Positions 8,628 through 16,542 of a DNA stretch of 64,000 nucleotides are shown here, piece after piece (positions within the stretch are counted from its first letter, which is position 1; each line of letters starts with the position of its first letter). The position numbers were made by a program, and so were the translations under genes. The notes under the pieces were generated by a model. It was not told the origin of the DNA. It worked only from the letters and a program-made list of their open reading frames with translations, and did no database searches. The stretch is from JAWWPY01 sp963822825 (GTDB lineage: Bacteria; Actinomycetota; Actinomycetes; Streptosporangiales; Streptosporangiaceae): contig CAWGIW010000025.1 in assembly GCA_963822825.1 (NCBI GenBank), positions 124,001 through 188,000 of the forward strand. The letters are read 5' to 3'.

Positions 8628-10103
8628 ATGGGCAGGGAAGTTCCGGCGATCACGGTGAGTCAGCAAGACAGGCGCCGTTATCGCGAGAAGGTGCGACGTT
8701 GCCTGGATGTGCTGGCCCGGATGCTCCGCGAGTCCCGGTTCGACGCGGCCGGGCAGCGGGTCGGGCTCGAGATCGAGTTCAACCTGGTAGATGAGGCCGG
8801 GGGGCCGTCGATGAAGAGCGCGGCGGCGCTGAAGGCGATCGACGATCCGGGCTGGGCCGCCGAGCTGGGCCAGTTCAACCTGGAGATCAACGTGCCGCCG
8901 CGGACGCTGTCCGGCGATGCGCTGACCCAACTCGAAGAGCACGTGCGGGCCAGCGTGGATCGCGCTGACCGCCGGGCCCGGGACGTCGGCTGCCGGCTGG
9001 CGATGATCGGCATCCTGCCCACGCTCAGCGAGGCGGACGTCCGGGAGGAGTCGATGTCCGCGCACCCGCGCTACTGGATGCTGAACGAGCAGATCGTCGC
9101 GGCCCGCGGCGAGGACGTGCGGATCAAGATCGAGGGCCCCGAGCAGCTGCTCACCCACGTGGACAACATCATGCCGGAGGCCGCCTGCACCAGCGTCCAG
9201 TGTCATCTGCAGGTCAGCCCGGAGGCGTTCGGCAGCTACTGGAACGCTGCCCAGGCCATGGCCGGGGTGCAGGTCGCCCTCGCCGCGAACTCGCCGTTCC
9301 TGTTCGGCCGGGAACTGTGGCAGGAGACCCGGATCACGCTGTTCCAGCAGGCCACCGATACTCGCCCGGAGGAGCTTCAGGCGCAGGGGGTGCGGCCGCG
9401 GGTGTGGTTCGGTGAGCGGTGGATCACCTCGGTGTTCGACCTGTTCGAAGAGAACATCCGCTACTTCCCGGCGCTGCTGCCACTGTGTGAGGACGAGGAC
9501 CCGCTGACCGAGCTGGAACAGGGCGGCACCCCGGAGCTAGCCGAGCTGACGCTGCACAACGGCACCGTGTACCGGTGGAACCGTCCCGTGTACGCCGTGG
9601 CGGACGGCCAGCCTCACCTGCGCGTCGAGAACCGGGTGCTGCCGGCCGGCCCGACGGTCGCGGACGTGATCGCCAATGCCGCCTTCTATTACGGCCTGGT
9701 CCGGGCGCTCGCCGAGGCGGAGCGCCCGGTCTGGACCAGGATGTCCTTTGCCGCGGCGGGAGACAACCTGCTGGAGGCGGCCCGGCACGGGATCGACGCC
9801 ACCCTGTACTGGCCGGGCCTCGGGGTCGTCCCGGCGGCTGAACTTACCCTGCGCAGCCTGCTGCCGCTGGCCCGCGCCGGGCTGCGCCGGTGGGGAGTTG
9901 ACTCGCGGTCCGCGGACCGAAGCCTGGGCATCATCGAGCAGCGCTGCCTGGCCGGCCGGACCGGGGCCACCTGGCAGGCGGAAACCGTGCACGCGCTGGA
10001 GCGGGGGGGCCTGTCCAGGAACGCGGCGCTCCGCCAGATGACACAGTGCTACGTCGAGCACATGCACACCAACGAGCCCGTGCACACCTGGCCGACCGGG
10101 TAA
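8628..10103 (+). CDS. Glutamate-cysteine ligase family protein (GCS2-like)
   Basis: A 491-residue carboxylate-amine ligase of the GCS2 superfamily. The ATP/metal motif GLEIEFNLVDEAGG lies near residue 47, and QFNLEINVPPR near 83 and TSVQCHLQVSPE near 190 follow the family order. Such proteins join glutamate to an amine; in actinomycetes this long subgroup is common and its exact substrate is unclear. EgtA, used for ergothioneine, is a relative, but no other egt gene is nearby. ATG 8628 has a GGGGAGCGG ribosome site; an upstream frame to 8544 is open but unlike the family. Confidence 0.82.
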   Translation: MGREVPAITVSQQDRRRYREKVRRCLDVLARMLRESRFDAAGQRVGLEIEFNLVDEAGGPSMKSAAALKAIDDPGWAAELGQFNLEINVPPRTLSGDALTQLEEHVRASVDRADRRARDVGCRLAMIGILPTLSEADVREESMSAHPRYWMLNEQIVAARGEDVRIKIEGPEQLLTHVDNIMPEAACTSVQCHLQVSPEAFGSYWNAAQAMAGVQVALAANSPFLFGRELWQETRITLFQQATDTRPEELQAQGVRPRVWFGERWITSVFDLFEENIRYFPALLPLCEDEDPLTELEQGGTPELAELTLHNGTVYRWNRPVYAVADGQPHLRVENRVLPAGPTVADVIANAAFYYGLVRALAEAERPVWTRMSFAAAGDNLLEAARHGIDATLYWPGLGVVPAAELTLRSLLPLARAGLRRWGVDSRSADRSLGIIEQRCLAGRTGATWQAETVHALERGGLSRNAALRQMTQCYVEHMHTNEPVHTWPTG

Positions 10104-10183
10104 CCCGCCGCTGTCCGCCACCCGGGACGACGGCCTCCGCTGCCTGACCCTCCGCAGTCATAGCGTCGCGTTAAGCCGGCCTG

Positions 10184-10222
10184 CCCGCGCATGCTGGTCA
10201 GGAGCCCGCGCATACTTGTCAG
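10184..10222. repeat. Two 18-bp direct repeats, 21-bp period, upstream of DUF3048 gene
   Basis: CCCGCGCATGCTGGTCAG at 10184-10201 is followed by CCCGCGCATACTTGTCAG at 10205-10222. They differ at two positions and the 21-bp period equals two helical turns. The pair ends 66 bases before the next start codon, which is the right place for a tandem regulator site, although a chance duplication cannot be excluded. Confidence 0.5.
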
Positions 10223-10288
10223 TAGGAGGCGTGGTCGCGGCACAATAGCGCCGCGGTGCGCCGCGGTTCCCGCCGAGGTGATGTCGCG

Positions 10289-11308
10289 ATGGGCAAGGTC
10301 AGGAGCATCCTGGCCCGGGCGTCGGCCCCGCCTGTATTCATTCCCATCGCCGTGCTCGTCGTCGCCGTGGTCGTCGCCGGTGCCTTGCTCACCGGGTCGA
10401 GGCGCGGCGGCCCGCCGAAGGCCACCCCGCGCCCGGCCCCGTCCCGGCATGTGGTGCGGCAGCTACTGTCCCCGTTCACGGGCGAGCCGGTGAATTCGCT
10501 CGGCCCGGTGCTGGCCGTGAAGATCGACAATATCGCCGTGGCGCGGCCGCCGACCGGGCTGACCGATGCCGACATTGTGTACCTCCTGCCGGTCGAGGGC
10601 GGCCTGAGCCGGATCCTGGCGATCTTCTCAGGTCATTTCCCGCCCGTCATCGGGCCGGTGCGGAGCAGCCGGGAAGACGACCTTGAGCTGCTGCGCCAGT
10701 TCGGGCGGCCCGCTTTCGCCTACTCGGGCGCCCAGCCGCAGCTGGTGCCGGTCGTGCACAACGCCCGGATCGTGGACCTGTACGCCGGCCTTGTCGGCGG
10801 CTATTTCCGTGACCCGAACCGGCTGGCGCCGCACAACCTGTACGCCCACACCCGGCAACTGCTCGCTGAGGCGCACGGGGCGAGCACCGCTCACGACATT
10901 GGCTTCCGGTTCGGGCCGCCGCCAGCGGGCGGCACGGTCACGGCGTCCGTGTCCGCCGCCTACCCGGCCGCCTCGTTCACGTTCCGGTGGTCGGCGGCCC
11001 AGGCCAAGTGGCTGGTCTGGATGGACGGCACGCCGGCGGGCACCACCGAGGACGGCCAGCTGGGCGCGGCCACGGTCGTCATCCAGTACACGACCGTGCG
11101 CACCTCCCGGTTCCTCGAAGAGGGAGTGCCGCCGCCATACGCCGAGACCACCGGCTCCGGCCCGGCGCTGGTGCTGCGCGACGGGAAAGAATGGCACGCG
11201 AACTGGTCACGCCCGAATGCCAATGGCGGCACCACCTTCACCACCGCGGCCGGGCCGCCGATGACGTTCGCCCGCGGCCAGGTCTGGATCGTGCTCGCCG
11301 CCCGGTAG
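10289..11308 (+). CDS. DUF3048 (YerB-like) membrane-anchored protein
   Basis: A 339-residue protein with one N-terminal membrane helix at about residues 15-36 (FIPIAVLVVAVVVAGALL), then an extracytoplasmic domain. The segments GPVLAVKIDNIAVARPPTGL, VIGPVRSSREDDLELLRQF and FAYSGAQPQLVP are the usual DUF3048 blocks. The family is widespread in Gram-positives, is related to B. subtilis YerB, and has no established activity. Start chosen at ATG 10289 after a GAGGTG site; an upstream in-frame start at 10256 would add an arginine-rich tail. No lipobox cysteine is visible, so it is probably anchored by the helix. Confidence 0.85.
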   Translation: MGKVRSILARASAPPVFIPIAVLVVAVVVAGALLTGSRRGGPPKATPRPAPSRHVVRQLLSPFTGEPVNSLGPVLAVKIDNIAVARPPTGLTDADIVYLLPVEGGLSRILAIFSGHFPPVIGPVRSSREDDLELLRQFGRPAFAYSGAQPQLVPVVHNARIVDLYAGLVGGYFRDPNRLAPHNLYAHTRQLLAEAHGASTAHDIGFRFGPPPAGGTVTASVSAAYPAASFTFRWSAAQAKWLVWMDGTPAGTTEDGQLGAATVVIQYTTVRTSRFLEEGVPPPYAETTGSGPALVLRDGKEWHANWSRPNANGGTTFTTAAGPPMTFARGQVWIVLAAR

Positions 11309-11367
11309 CGGCCCGGCCCGCCCAGCCCGGTCGATGCCGGCCGGCGCAGGGCGTACGCTGCGACCTT

Positions 11368-11814
11368 GTGCTGCCCCACGTCGCCGCGATCCGCTACGTC
11401 ACGCCGCTGCGCGAAGGCGGATCCCTGCCGGGCCTGATGGAAGCCGATGACCTGGGCACCTACGTGGTGAAGTTCCGCGGCGCGGGCCAGGGAAGGAAGG
11501 CGCTCATCGCGGAGGTGATCAGTGCACGGCTGGCTCGTGCAGGCGGCCTGGCGGTGCCGGACCTGGTGGCCGTGGATCTGGACCCGGGAGGCCGAGCATC
11601 CCCTCCAACTGCTCGTTTTGCCCGGCCTGGCCATGACGTTATGCCCGGTCCCGCGTCTTCTGCCGCAGTGGGGGTGATCAAGCTGCATACTGGCGGGGTG
11701 CTCGAAGAGCAGACCGCTGAACGATTAACTGCCTTCGCCGCCTCCCGGGAACTGACCCGCCGGATCGCCGCGCCGCCTGCCCCCGAAGCGGGGGCTTCCG
11801 ATGTCCGGGCCTGA
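11368..11814 (+). pseudogene. Truncated HipA-family kinase-like gene
   Basis: The first 70 or so residues (IRYVTPLREGGSLPGLMEAD, then VVKFRGAGQGRKALIAEV) match the N-terminus of the actinobacterial HipA-like kinase family that usually runs to about 260 residues. Similarity stops right after DLVAVDLDPGG, before the catalytic core. The remaining residues are unrelated and the frame ends at 148 residues. A GTG at 11368 is the likely start. Catalytic Asp residues are absent, so no kinase activity is expected. The neighbour downstream starts inside its last codons. Confidence 0.65.
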
Positions 11815-12655
11815 CTCGCCCTCGGCACCGGAACCCCTGCTGTGGACACCCAGCGACGCCGGGCGGCCGCTGTTCACCGGCCACCACCTCAAACCGGGCT
11901 GGCGGGCCTGGATCGCGGCCGCCGTGATCTGGGCGATCGTGTTCCTGCTGGAAGTGCGGACATCCCCGATCGCGACCGCGGTGGCCGGCTCGGTGATACC
12001 GGTCGCCGTGATCGTGGGCGCCTGCTTCGGTTTCCTGGCCAGCGCCCGGTTCCGTGTCTGCGACCGCGGCCTGGTGATGGACACGCGCTGCGCCAGGCAT
12101 CGTGTCTACGTGGTGCCGTACGCGACGATCGATCCGGCCAGCGTCCGCGTGTACACCCACATCCGGCGGGTTCCATACCGGTACAACGCCGCCCAGGCGG
12201 TGCGGCGCTGGACGGCGCACCCGCCGATGGCCGACTACGTGGCCACCAGCCAGACGGTCCGGCAGTGGGCCGGGGTGCCGAGGCCGCTGAACCTCCGGGG
12301 CGCCCCCGGCATCCGGTACGCCATCTCCTTCCGTGGGCTGCACCCGGTGCTGGCCAGCCCGGCCTACCGGGCCAGGCCCGCCACCCGGCAGGTGCCCGCA
12401 CCCGCCCCCACGGTGCTGCGCGTCTGGTCCGCCGCGGCGAAAGACCCGGTGCTGCGCCCGGTCATCAGCTATCACGGTGTGCCGGTGGTGCGCTGGTTCA
12501 TCGGCACCGACCACCCCGAGAAACTGCTGCCCGAACTGGAGCGGGCGATGACCGCCGCCGGGATCCCCGGTGCCGCCGGGCTGGCCGGCCGGGGCGTCGC
12601 CGATCCCTACGACGAGCGGCCCCGCACGATTCCCGCCGACCCCGCCTTCTGGTAA
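11801..12655 (+). CDS. Hypothetical protein with two membrane helices
   Basis: A 284-residue protein. Two hydrophobic helices are visible at about residues 35-50 (WIAAAVIWAIVFLLEV) and 57-77 (AVAGSVIPVAVIVGACFGFL). They are followed by a soluble part containing RFRVCDRGLVMDTRC and a long alanine/arginine-rich segment. I do not recognise a family. The ATG at 11801 overlaps the end of the broken HipA-like gene by 14 bases. Composition and third-codon GC are like the neighbours. Confidence 0.65.
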   Translation: MSGPDSPSAPEPLLWTPSDAGRPLFTGHHLKPGWRAWIAAAVIWAIVFLLEVRTSPIATAVAGSVIPVAVIVGACFGFLASARFRVCDRGLVMDTRCARHRVYVVPYATIDPASVRVYTHIRRVPYRYNAAQAVRRWTAHPPMADYVATSQTVRQWAGVPRPLNLRGAPGIRYAISFRGLHPVLASPAYRARPATRQVPAPAPTVLRVWSAAAKDPVLRPVISYHGVPVVRWFIGTDHPEKLLPELERAMTAAGIPGAAGLAGRGVADPYDERPRTIPADPAFW

Positions 12656-12741
12656 TCCAGGCCTCTCGGCCGGGCCACCCCATCATGAGTGTCAGACCCT
12701 GCTGGCAGCATGTCACCTGGCCAGCGACGAGCGGGGGATCC

Positions 12742-13644
12742 ATGTCCGCAGGATCATTCAGGATCGTTCCCAACGGGCCGTTCTCACTTGCTGAGGCGGC
12801 CACGTTCGGGTTCGGCCAGCGCGACGGACAGGGCTGGGACGGCTGCATGCGGCTGGCGTTCTGCCTCGACGGCTACCAGGAGCAGGTGGGAGTCGAGGTA
12901 CGGCAGGACGAGTCGGCCCGCGTGAGCTGCGTGTTTCGCGGGCCGCCGGGCATCGAGGCCGACCGGGTGCGGCGCCAGGTCGCGCGCGTCCTGTCGCTCG
13001 ACCACGACGCTACTGAATTCCTGCGGGTCGGCGAGCGGGATCCCGTCATCGGCCGGCTCCAGGCGGCGGCGCCGGGACTGCGGCCGCCCTTGTTCTACTC
13101 GCCCTACGAGGCGGCCGCCTGGTCGGTGCTGAGCTCCCGGCGGCCGCCGCGCCAGATGGCGCAGGTCCGCGAGCGGCTGAGCGAGGCGCACGGCCGTGTC
13201 TTCGACCTGGCCGGTGTGCCGCTGGCCGCGTTCCCCACTCCCGCCCAGTTGCTGCGGGTCGAGTCGTTCCCCGGGATTCCCGAGGACCGGCTGCGGCGGC
13301 TGCGCGGTGTCGCGCGCGCCGCCCTGGAAGGCTTGCTGGATGTCGGCCACCTGAAGGCGCAGGGTCCGGAGCGCGCCCAGGCCGAGCTGCGGTCGATCAA
13401 CGGAATCGGCCCGTTCTACAGCGCGCTCATCGTCATCCGCGGTACCGGGTTCACCGACGTGCTGCCAGTCAACGAACCGAAGGCGCTGGTCCTGACGGCC
13501 CGCCTGTACGACCTGCCCGGTCTCCCGTCGGAGGCGGAGTTCCGCACCCTCGCCGAGGCGTGGAAACCGTTCCGGACCTGGGCCGTCGTCCTCATCCGGG
13601 CCGCCGCGTGGCGCATTCTCGACCATGAGCCTGCCGCGTCCTAG
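12742..13644 (+). CDS. AlkA-like HhH-GPD DNA glycosylase family protein
   Basis: A 300-residue protein resembling 3-methyladenine DNA glycosylase II. A helix-hairpin-helix is visible as LRSINGIGPFYSALIVIRG near residues 215-233. The residues after it, TDVLPVNEP, occupy the place where AlkA has its catalytic Asp; here Asn and Glu are present instead. The N-terminal 90 residues resemble the AlkA N-domain. Role would be base excision repair of alkylated bases, or a non-canonical activity if the Asp change matters. The ATG at 12742 is used; the frame is open far upstream but overlaps another gene. It overlaps the stop of aldO by four bases, tail to tail. Confidence 0.78.
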   Translation: MSAGSFRIVPNGPFSLAEAATFGFGQRDGQGWDGCMRLAFCLDGYQEQVGVEVRQDESARVSCVFRGPPGIEADRVRRQVARVLSLDHDATEFLRVGERDPVIGRLQAAAPGLRPPLFYSPYEAAAWSVLSSRRPPRQMAQVRERLSEAHGRVFDLAGVPLAAFPTPAQLLRVESFPGIPEDRLRRLRGVARAALEGLLDVGHLKAQGPERAQAELRSINGIGPFYSALIVIRGTGFTDVLPVNEPKALVLTARLYDLPGLPSEAEFRTLAEAWKPFRTWAVVLIRAAAWRILDHEPAAS

Positions 13645-14912
13645 CCGGCCGCCGGGAAGTACCGATCGATGAAGTCGTTGCGGAATTTGCCGGCCGGGTC
13701 GGTCCGGCCGAGCCGGGCCCGGAAGCCGGAGGAGCGCTCGTACAGCGCGTTCACAGCGGGCGCGGGCATGGTGAAGACCTTGCCCCAGTGCGGCCTCGCC
13801 CCCAGTGGGGCCAGCCGGTCCTCGATCGCGCTGACGACCGGGGTCACGGCGCCGGCGTCCTTGATCCAGGTGAAGTGCAGCGCGACGGTGTCCTGCTGGT
13901 AACTCGGGCTCATCCACAGGTCATCCGCGGCCACCGTGCGGATCTCTGAGATCTGCAGGACGGGGGCCATCCGCTCGCCGAGGCCGGCCATCGCGTCCAG
14001 CGCGTCCGCCGCCAGGTGCCGCGGCAGCAGATACTCGCTCTGGAGTTCCTCGCCGCTGCTCGGCGTGAAATCGAGCCGGAAATGCGGCAGCCGCTCGTGC
14101 CAGGGACCGGGCACGCCCAGTTGCTGGGTGGCGTACGCGGTTGGCTCGCCGGGAATGGGGTGCCGAGGCTGGTCGGCCAGCCTGGCGCCCATCCACTGTG
14201 GCTCCGGCGTCCAGGAGCCGTGCTCGCCGGCCCGGCGCTTGAGCCACAGCATGCTGTGCCGTGGGCCCAGCCAGCGGGTGAACACGCTCACGCTGTACGC
14301 GCTGGAGAAGATCTCCTCGAAGTGGGCCGTCAGCTGTTCGCCCGGCAGGTCGTCATACACGTACTGCCGGACGCTGAAATCAGGGACGATGCGCAGGGTC
14401 AGCGTGGTGACGATGCCGAACGCGCCCAGGCCGACCGCGGCCGCGCGGAAGTCATCGCCGTCGGCGTCCCGCCGCAGGATACTGACCTCGCCGTCCGCCG
14501 TGATCATCTCGATGGCCGTGACCGCGGTCGCCAGGTTGCCGTTGGTGTTCCCGGAGCCGTGGGTCCCGGTCGCGCACGCGCCGGCCACGGAGATGTGCGG
14601 CAGCGACGCCAGGTTGTGCAGGGCCCAGCCCGCGGCGTGCAGGCGCTGCGCCAGTTCCCCGTAGCGGACCCCGGCGCCCACGGTGACGGTCGCCTGGGCG
14701 GTGTCGATATCCATGACCCGCGGGAGATCGGCGACCGAGACGAGGTCACCCGCGGTGTCGGCGATGAGGTTGAAAGAGTGCCCGGTGCCCAGGGCCCGCA
14801 CCTGGCCGCTCCTGGAGACGAGATCCTGGAGTTCGGCGACGGTGCGTGGCCGGAGCACCCGGTCGGCGCGGTACATCACATTGCCCGCCCAGTTAGTCGG
14901 CCGCCCGGGCAT
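13641..14912 (-). CDS. aldO: Alditol oxidase (FAD-dependent)
   Basis: About 423 residues, closely following Streptomyces alditol oxidase. This enzyme oxidises xylitol, sorbitol and related alditols at C-1 with O2, giving aldose and H2O2. RALGTGHSFNLIADT near residue 45 contains the His that binds FAD covalently in AldO. ASLPHISVAGACATGTHGSG near 103 and EIRTVAADDLW near 310 hold the Ser, Glu and Arg active-site residues. HFTWIKD and HWGKVFTMP hold the Thr and Lys. The ATG at 14912 has a GGAGGG site about ten bases upstream; the longer start at 14945 does not. Probably monocistronic. Confidence 0.9.
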   Translation of the reverse strand: MPGRPTNWAGNVMYRADRVLRPRTVAELQDLVSRSGQVRALGTGHSFNLIADTAGDLVSVADLPRVMDIDTAQATVTVGAGVRYGELAQRLHAAGWALHNLASLPHISVAGACATGTHGSGNTNGNLATAVTAIEMITADGEVSILRRDADGDDFRAAAVGLGAFGIVTTLTLRIVPDFSVRQYVYDDLPGEQLTAHFEEIFSSAYSVSVFTRWLGPRHSMLWLKRRAGEHGSWTPEPQWMGARLADQPRHPIPGEPTAYATQQLGVPGPWHERLPHFRLDFTPSSGEELQSEYLLPRHLAADALDAMAGLGERMAPVLQISEIRTVAADDLWMSPSYQQDTVALHFTWIKDAGAVTPVVSAIEDRLAPLGARPHWGKVFTMPAPAVNALYERSSGFRARLGRTDPAGKFRNDFIDRYFPAAG

Positions 14913-15180
14913 ACCGCACCATCCCTCCGTCGTCGGCCCGGCCATTCTCGCGCGAGGAGCCCGGCCGCCACGATCCGGCCCGCGTTAGCGCCCGCCAGCG
15001 CGGAGAGGCTGGGCGCGTCGGGATGGGGAAGGTTTCCGCACGCCCCCTGGGGTGCCGGTACCGGTGGCCGGCCGATCCGCATCAAGTGCTGGCGGCCGGC
15101 GGCTGGCCGGCTGACAATTGCCGGGCACGGCGACCGGCGGCGTCAGCCGGCGGCGGTTTCGTGACTGGAGGATCAGCCTG

Positions 15181-15447
15181 ATGAACTTCCTGGTGATCTG
15201 CCGCCCAGCACCCGACACCGACGAGTCCCTGTTCGCACGGCTTCTGGCCGAGGAACTCGCCGCCATGCGCAGCCTGAAGGCTGACGGCACGCTCGTCCAG
15301 GCCTGGAGTCCCGGCCGGCCGGGGGCGGTGCTGATGCTGGAGGCCGCGGATCTGGCCGCCGCCACCAGCGTGGCCGCCGGGCTGCCGCTCGCCGCCGCCG
15401 GTCTCATCGCCGCGGAGCTCATTCCCCTCCACCCCGTGAACCTCTGA
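15181..15447 (+). CDS. Small dimeric alpha/beta-barrel protein (muconolactone isomerase-like)
   Basis: An 88-residue protein. MNFLVICRPAPDT, a helix of LFARLLAEELAAMRSLKADG and a terminal strand LIPLHPVNL give the ferredoxin-like fold of the muconolactone isomerase/YciI group. A GGAGG site precedes the ATG by eight bases. Catalytic function unknown. It stands alone ahead of the ArsR gene, in the 630-base stretch between the aldO start and ArsR; the part from 14913 to 15180 holds no gene I can support. Confidence 0.7.
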   Translation: MNFLVICRPAPDTDESLFARLLAEELAAMRSLKADGTLVQAWSPGRPGAVLMLEAADLAAATSVAAGLPLAAAGLIAAELIPLHPVNL

Positions 15448-15491
15448 ATCGCCTGGTGTGAGGGCAAGGCGGCGCATGCTTCCTTAGTAAT

Positions 15492-15523
15492 ATGCCTTGA
15501 CGAGTATATGACTGAGAAGGCAT
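15492..15523. promoter_or_regulatory. Inverted repeat upstream of ArsR gene: probable autoregulatory operator
   Basis: ATGCCTT at 15492-15498 and AAGGCAT at 15517-15523 form a 7-bp inverted repeat with an 18-base AT-rich spacer containing TATATG. A TTGACG box overlaps the left arm. The repeat ends ten bases before the GTG of the ArsR-type gene, the usual place for self-repression. Confidence 0.6.
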
Positions 15524-15532
15524 GATGAGCGG

Positions 15533-15859
15533 GTGACGACGGTATTCGAGGTGCTCGTCGAGCCACGGCGGCGCCAGATCCTCGATCTGGTACGCGACCG
15601 TGAATGCTCAGTGGGCGAGCTTGTGGCCGAGTTGTCGGCGACCCAGCCGTCCGTGTCCAAGCACCTGCGGGTGCTGCGCGAGGCCGGGCTGGTCGAGGCG
15701 CGGGTGGACGAGCAGCGCCGGCTCTACCGGCTGAGCCCGGGCCCGCTGCGGGAACTCGATGCCTGGCTGGCTCCCTACCGCCAGGCCTGGACCACCAGCC
15801 TGGACAAGCTCGAAGCCCGCCTCGAGCAGATGGACCGCAACGAGCAGCGGAGGCCCTGA
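15533..15859 (+). CDS. ArsR-family transcriptional regulator
   Basis: A 108-residue winged-helix repressor. ILDLVRDRECSVGELVAELS followed by ATQPSVSKHLRVLREAGLV is a textbook ArsR helix-turn-helix, and VDEQRRLYRLSPGPL is the wing. No CxC metal site is visible, so it is probably one of the ArsR regulators paired with an SRPBCC protein rather than a metal sensor. The GTG at 15533 is the start. The stop TGA shares one base with the ATG of the next gene, so the two are coupled. Confidence 0.9.
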   Translation: MTTVFEVLVEPRRRQILDLVRDRECSVGELVAELSATQPSVSKHLRVLREAGLVEARVDEQRRLYRLSPGPLRELDAWLAPYRQAWTTSLDKLEARLEQMDRNEQRRP

Positions 15860-16446
15860 TGACACGACCGGAGGAAACGCGGATGCGAGGCGCGCGGATG
15901 GAAGGCGTCCTCGAGGACACTGACGGGCGCTGGCGGCTGCGGTTTACCCGCCGGATCGCCCACCCGCCGGAGCGGGTGTGGCGAGCGATCACCGAACCCG
16001 AGCATCTGCGGGCCTGGTTCCCGCAGCAGATCAGCGGCGACTGGGTCGTGGGCGGTGTCGTGACCTTCCACAGCGACATGATCCCCGACTTCGAAGGTGA
16101 GGTGCTCGCCTGCACGCCACCCTCGCTGCTGGAGTTCCGCTGGGGCACCGATGTGATCCGGCTGGAGATCGAGGAAAGCGACGGCGGCTGCACGCTGACC
16201 CTGCTGGACACGCTGGACGAGATCGGCAAGGCCGCCCGGGACAGCGCCGGCTGGCACGAGTGCCTCGACCTGCTCGCCTGCCTCCTGGACGGCCAGCCGC
16301 CGGGCTGGGGGCCGGGCGAGCGCTGGGCGCAGGTGCATCCGGGATACGTCGCGGCCTTCGGTCCTGAGGCGTCGGCCATCGGCCCGCCGCCAGAATACGA
16401 GCGCGGCCTGCCGCAGGCACGGGAGGATGATCAGCCCGTGGCGTAG
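15859..16446 (+). CDS. SRPBCC (Aha1-like) domain protein paired with ArsR
   Basis: A 195-residue START-like protein. RIAHPPERVWRAITEPEHL, then RAWFPQQISGDW, is the classic Aha1/AHSA1 N-terminal block; TDVIRLEIEESDGGCTLTL forms the later beta strands. These proteins have a hydrophobic ligand cavity. The ArsR plus SRPBCC pair is very common in actinomycetes, and the SRPBCC protein is thought to sense or bind the ligand, though that is inference. The ATG overlaps the ArsR stop by one base. Confidence 0.87.
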   Translation: MTRPEETRMRGARMEGVLEDTDGRWRLRFTRRIAHPPERVWRAITEPEHLRAWFPQQISGDWVVGGVVTFHSDMIPDFEGEVLACTPPSLLEFRWGTDVIRLEIEESDGGCTLTLLDTLDEIGKAARDSAGWHECLDLLACLLDGQPPGWGPGERWAQVHPGYVAAFGPEASAIGPPPEYERGLPQAREDDQPVA

Positions 16447-16542
16447 CGGAAATCGCCGGGATACGAGATGACGGAGGCGGCCGTCCCAAGGCCGCCGGGC
16501 TGGGCCCGTTGCCCTCCCTCGTGTCCGTGAGACGATCGCCTC

